The notes beneath the pieces were generated by a model. The model was not told the origin of the DNA. It saw only the letters and a list, made by a program, of their open reading frames with translations, and ran no database searches. A DNA stretch of 64,000 bases from positions 4,628,437 to 4,692,436 of the forward strand of contig CM035160.1 in the NCBI GenBank assembly GCA_020205615.1, in the 5' to 3' direction. The position numbers were made by a program, and so were the translations under genes. Below are positions 61,642 to 64,000 of this stretch, in pieces (the stretch's first letter is position 1; each line of letters begins with the position of its first letter). The DNA comes from Panax quinquefolius. Its lineage: Eukaryota; Streptophyta; Magnoliopsida; Apiales; Araliaceae.

Positions 61642-62717
61642 ATTGATTGGTCTGAGGTTATCGACAAAAAAGGTTTGTCTAAGCCATTTCCCCTGCCCCC
61701 ATCGAGAAATAGAACTGACTAATCCTAAGGCAAAGGGTCGAGAACTCGAACCTCCACGCTCTTTAGCACGAGATTTTGAGTCTCGCGTTGTATACGTCAT
61801 TAGTCCGATCCTTTGTAGGATGCATTTCTGGACAGCCTGCCTTCCATGTTTCAGGAAAATGTTAATGTGGAATCTTCTTTTGGTCCAGCTCTTAAAGCTA
61901 GTTTTCTGATTAGGGTTGGTTTCTTCTCATCTGCACCAATTTCATGTTTTGATCGAAGTCCTAACATTAAAATTATTTTAAACTTTGAACCTTTTTCCTG
62001 GTCCATTATTATTTGGATATCTTCATTAGCCATCTTCAAAGCTATTGTCATATGTTGATTTAGCATAATTTATTTCTTCTTTTTGTTACAGAGCCCACTA
62101 GGTGGTAAATTGTTGATTTCCCAGAACACACTGCCATCACTTGGTATTGGTCGGTTAAGGTTGCGTGGAGACGATGTACGTGTTTATGGAACAGATAAAG
62201 AACATGCACTAAGGCTACCAGAAGATCCATTTTATAAACAGATGGCTGCTGATTTTACAAAATACCAGATTGCGGTGAGCATATATGCATTCAGCGACAA
62301 GTATACTGATACAGCTTCTCTCGGTACGCACTAATGTTGGAATTATACGATTACCAAATTTTTTATTGTGAAAAATTCTCAGTATGAACCTAGAGTAGTT
62401 GAGAATGGTAAAGTATAGGAAAAATCATTGGGCGAGAATACATTGGAGCTAGCTTGCATCTAAATTTATAGGTACTCACTCAAATATTTTTGATATCACC
62501 AACAATTCTCTTCAGATAAATGCATTCTTAAACAGCTTAAAAAAAACCCTGTACAAGGAAATATGCCGATGTAGACTGTAATCATAGAACTTAGTAAGAC
62601 TCAATTGCTTATACTCACTAGACTTTAAATCTGAAGCAAGTTATATAAGACTTTACTGATAGAAGAGCTTCTCATACAGTACCATCTCAACCTTCATAAG
62701 TTGGAAATTACTTTATA

Positions 62718-62974
62718 CTTTTTCCGTCCTCCAAGGGATTTCTTAATTTTCACACAAATTAAGAACGTCAAATTATAGGAGATAATAAGATAAGTTCCAA
62801 ATTCTCCCTTATATATGGATTTAAACAATACTAGTGGGACCCATATAATTATGACAAGTACGGAGATACGATAGTCTTTTCCCCAACTTTTATAACTTTG
62901 ACTTTTGTGCTTGACTCATTCTTTTGATGACATCTTTTTTTGCACTTCAGCCATCCTTTGGTGGACGGAGGGAG
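62718..62974. mobile_element. Stowaway-like MITE in SEC24-like intron
   Basis: Ends CTTTTTCCGTCCTCCAA and TTTGGTGGACGGAGGGAG are inverted repeats with TA before the left end (62716-62717) but CA after the right end. 257 bp, no coding capacity, lies between exons 62092-62323 and 63053-63202. Confidence 0.78.
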
Positions 62975-64000
62975 CACTATTTTAAACTTCCAATGATTAT
63001 GAATTAATAATCTTCCTCACTGTACCATTCCTAATTTGTGCTTTATCCATAGGAACTCTTGCCAAATATACTGGTGGCCAGATATATTACTATCCAAACT
63101 TCCAGTCTGTCATTCATAAAGAAAGGTTACGGCATGAGTTAGCCAGGGATCTAACTAGAGAAACTGCCTCGGAAGCTGTCTTACGCATAAGATGTGGAAG
63201 AGGTAAGTCGCTCCTATTGCTATTGAACACACGAAACATGTCATTGATTTTATTAGGGTAACATTATATGACCTGGTTAATGGTTACTGTTTTAACTGGA
63301 AAAAATTATTAATTGTTTCATCTCTTTAGGTGTGTGTTTCACATCTTATCACGGGAACTTCATGCTAAGATCCACTGATTTATTAGCCCTTCCAGCTGTT
63401 GACTGTGACAAAGCTTATACAATGCAGTTATGTCTTGAAGAGACATTGCTGACAAGTCCAACTGTGTATTTTCAAGTAGCTTTACTGTATCCTTTTGATT
63501 TGGGGTTTAAGAAATCCCATAATACTTTACCGTGTGTATGTGGGTGGTAACAGTTTCTTCATGATTCACATGTTTTTAATTGTACATGTATTTGTTATAT
63601 AATTTATTTCATAAAGAAAATTACTTAACTTTTGAAAGATACACGTCATCATCTGGAGAAAGGCGTATAAGAGTACATACAGCGGCAGCACCAGTGGTTA
63701 AAGATCTGGGAGGGATGTACCGACAGGCTGATACTGGTGCCATTATTTCTTTGCTTAGTAGGTTAGGTAAAAACGCATCTTTCCACTCACCTAATCTGCT
63801 ATTGAATTTTAGCAGTAGTCGGTTTCTTGATATTTAAATTATTAACTGATTTAATATGCAGCAATTGAGAAAAGTCTGTCCTGTAAACTAGAAGAAGCTC
63901 GAAACTCTATTCAATGAAGAAAAGTCAAAGCTCTCAAAGAATATCAGAATCTCTATGCTGTGCAGCATCGTCTGGGAAGTAGGATGATATATCCAGAATC

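Larger units (their letters stand above)
61442..61814. other. Nuclear insertion of scrambled chloroplast DNA (NUPT)
   Basis: Splits a SEC24-like exon between SESRSV and DAFLDSLP. 61443-61478 encodes [11 protein letters not shown], the rpl14 ribosomal protein sequence. 61525-61577 (minus) is the 5' half of chloroplast trnL-CAA, with CAA anticodon in GACTCAAAATC. 61561-61598 and 61604-61641 are perfect 38-bp inverted copies containing the trnL start. 61741-61787 (minus) repeats the trnL anticodon and extends to the T arm (GGAGGTTCGAG). 61689-61740 resembles, from memory, the spacer upstream of trnV-GAC. The pieces are not adjacent or collinear in chloroplasts, so the insert is a mosaic. Confidence 0.8.
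53755..64000 (+). pseudogene. SEC24-like COPII coat gene copy, broken, runs off right edge
   Basis: SEC24 is the cargo-binding subunit of the COPII coat at the ER. Exon-like blocks (plus strand): about 53755-53968 (PRPLDGDVEPRCYAEMYP, AIPNSQSLVSRWHLPLG), 60018-60156 (zinc finger CRRC ... CNIC), 60628-60818 ([28 protein letters not shown]), 61128-61233, 61337-61441, 61815-61914, 62092-62323, 63053-63202, 63330-63486, 63639-63766, 63862-64000. Most have GT/AG borders; the one after 61233 would be GC. Breaks: a stop and a frameshift in the first block, a frameshift after VVAQTI (61128 exon), chloroplast DNA inside the exon at 61442-61814, and a stop after EEARNSIQ in the last. Several exons (62092-63486) are perfectly open, so decay is recent or partly due to sequencing errors. 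The trunk, zinc finger and beta-sheet parts are present; the gelsolin end is outside. Confidence 0.85.

Noticed and set aside
61525..61787. A functional nuclear tRNA-Leu gene
   Set aside because: The two partial copies lack a complete acceptor stem and the flanks are chloroplast-like; it is part of an organelle DNA insertion.

Overview
The window is plant nuclear DNA, most likely from a eudicot. Evidence is intron-containing plant genes (a plastid-targeted tocopherol/plastoquinone methyltransferase, SEC24-like and VPS18-like copies), Ty3/gypsy and Ty1/copia retrotransposons primed by a Met-tRNA-like site, Stowaway, hAT, pogo-like and PIF/Harbinger elements, and an insertion of scrambled chloroplast DNA. 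The methyltransferase protein resembles asterid (Lamiales-type) versions as I remember them; that placement is an inference.

Layout. 1-3562: end of a minus-strand Ty3/gypsy element (gag, primer site, 5' LTR). 3563-9327: mostly anonymous DNA with a broken three-exon piece of VPS18 (5605-6696) and a decayed PIF/Harbinger relic (about 7110-8480). 9328-18876: a hAT-type element holding three nested solo LTRs and a Stowaway MITE; target-site duplications fix the order of events. 18990-23455: a short pogo-like element, an element with ~110-bp inverted ends, tandem repeats and microsatellites. 23456-45340: a 22-kb nest of LTR retrotransposons. Its core is a near-complete but broken chromovirus-like gypsy element (30461-40546, minus strand) lying inside a deleted related element (LTR family B), which itself lies inside an LTR of family A.

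45341-51160 is the genic island. VTE3 (MPBQ/MSBQ methyltransferase) has three clean exons (46513-49240, 343 aa). Next is an intronless gene (50390-50998, 202 aa) whose cysteines fall in two blocks of four, each spaced exactly eight residues apart; an overlapping upstream ORF precedes it and a decayed tandem copy of its own 3' end follows it. Both genes appear intact.

51161-64000 holds a Stowaway MITE and then a SEC24-like copy that runs off the right edge. It is read as a pseudogene: stops, frameshifts, and an exon split by ~370 bp of chloroplast DNA (rpl14 piece, trnL-CAA pieces with a 38-bp perfect inverted repeat). One of its introns holds a relict LTR that was later hit by a copia element (54623-59226).

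No novel biochemical system was found. The most useful observations are the datable insertion nests, the chloroplast mosaic, the octad-cysteine protein with its overlapping uORF, and a recurrent ACA/CTG difference between repeat copies that may be a sequencing artefact. Copies of the repeats differ by many small indels, so boundaries in the LTR regions are good to a few bases at best.
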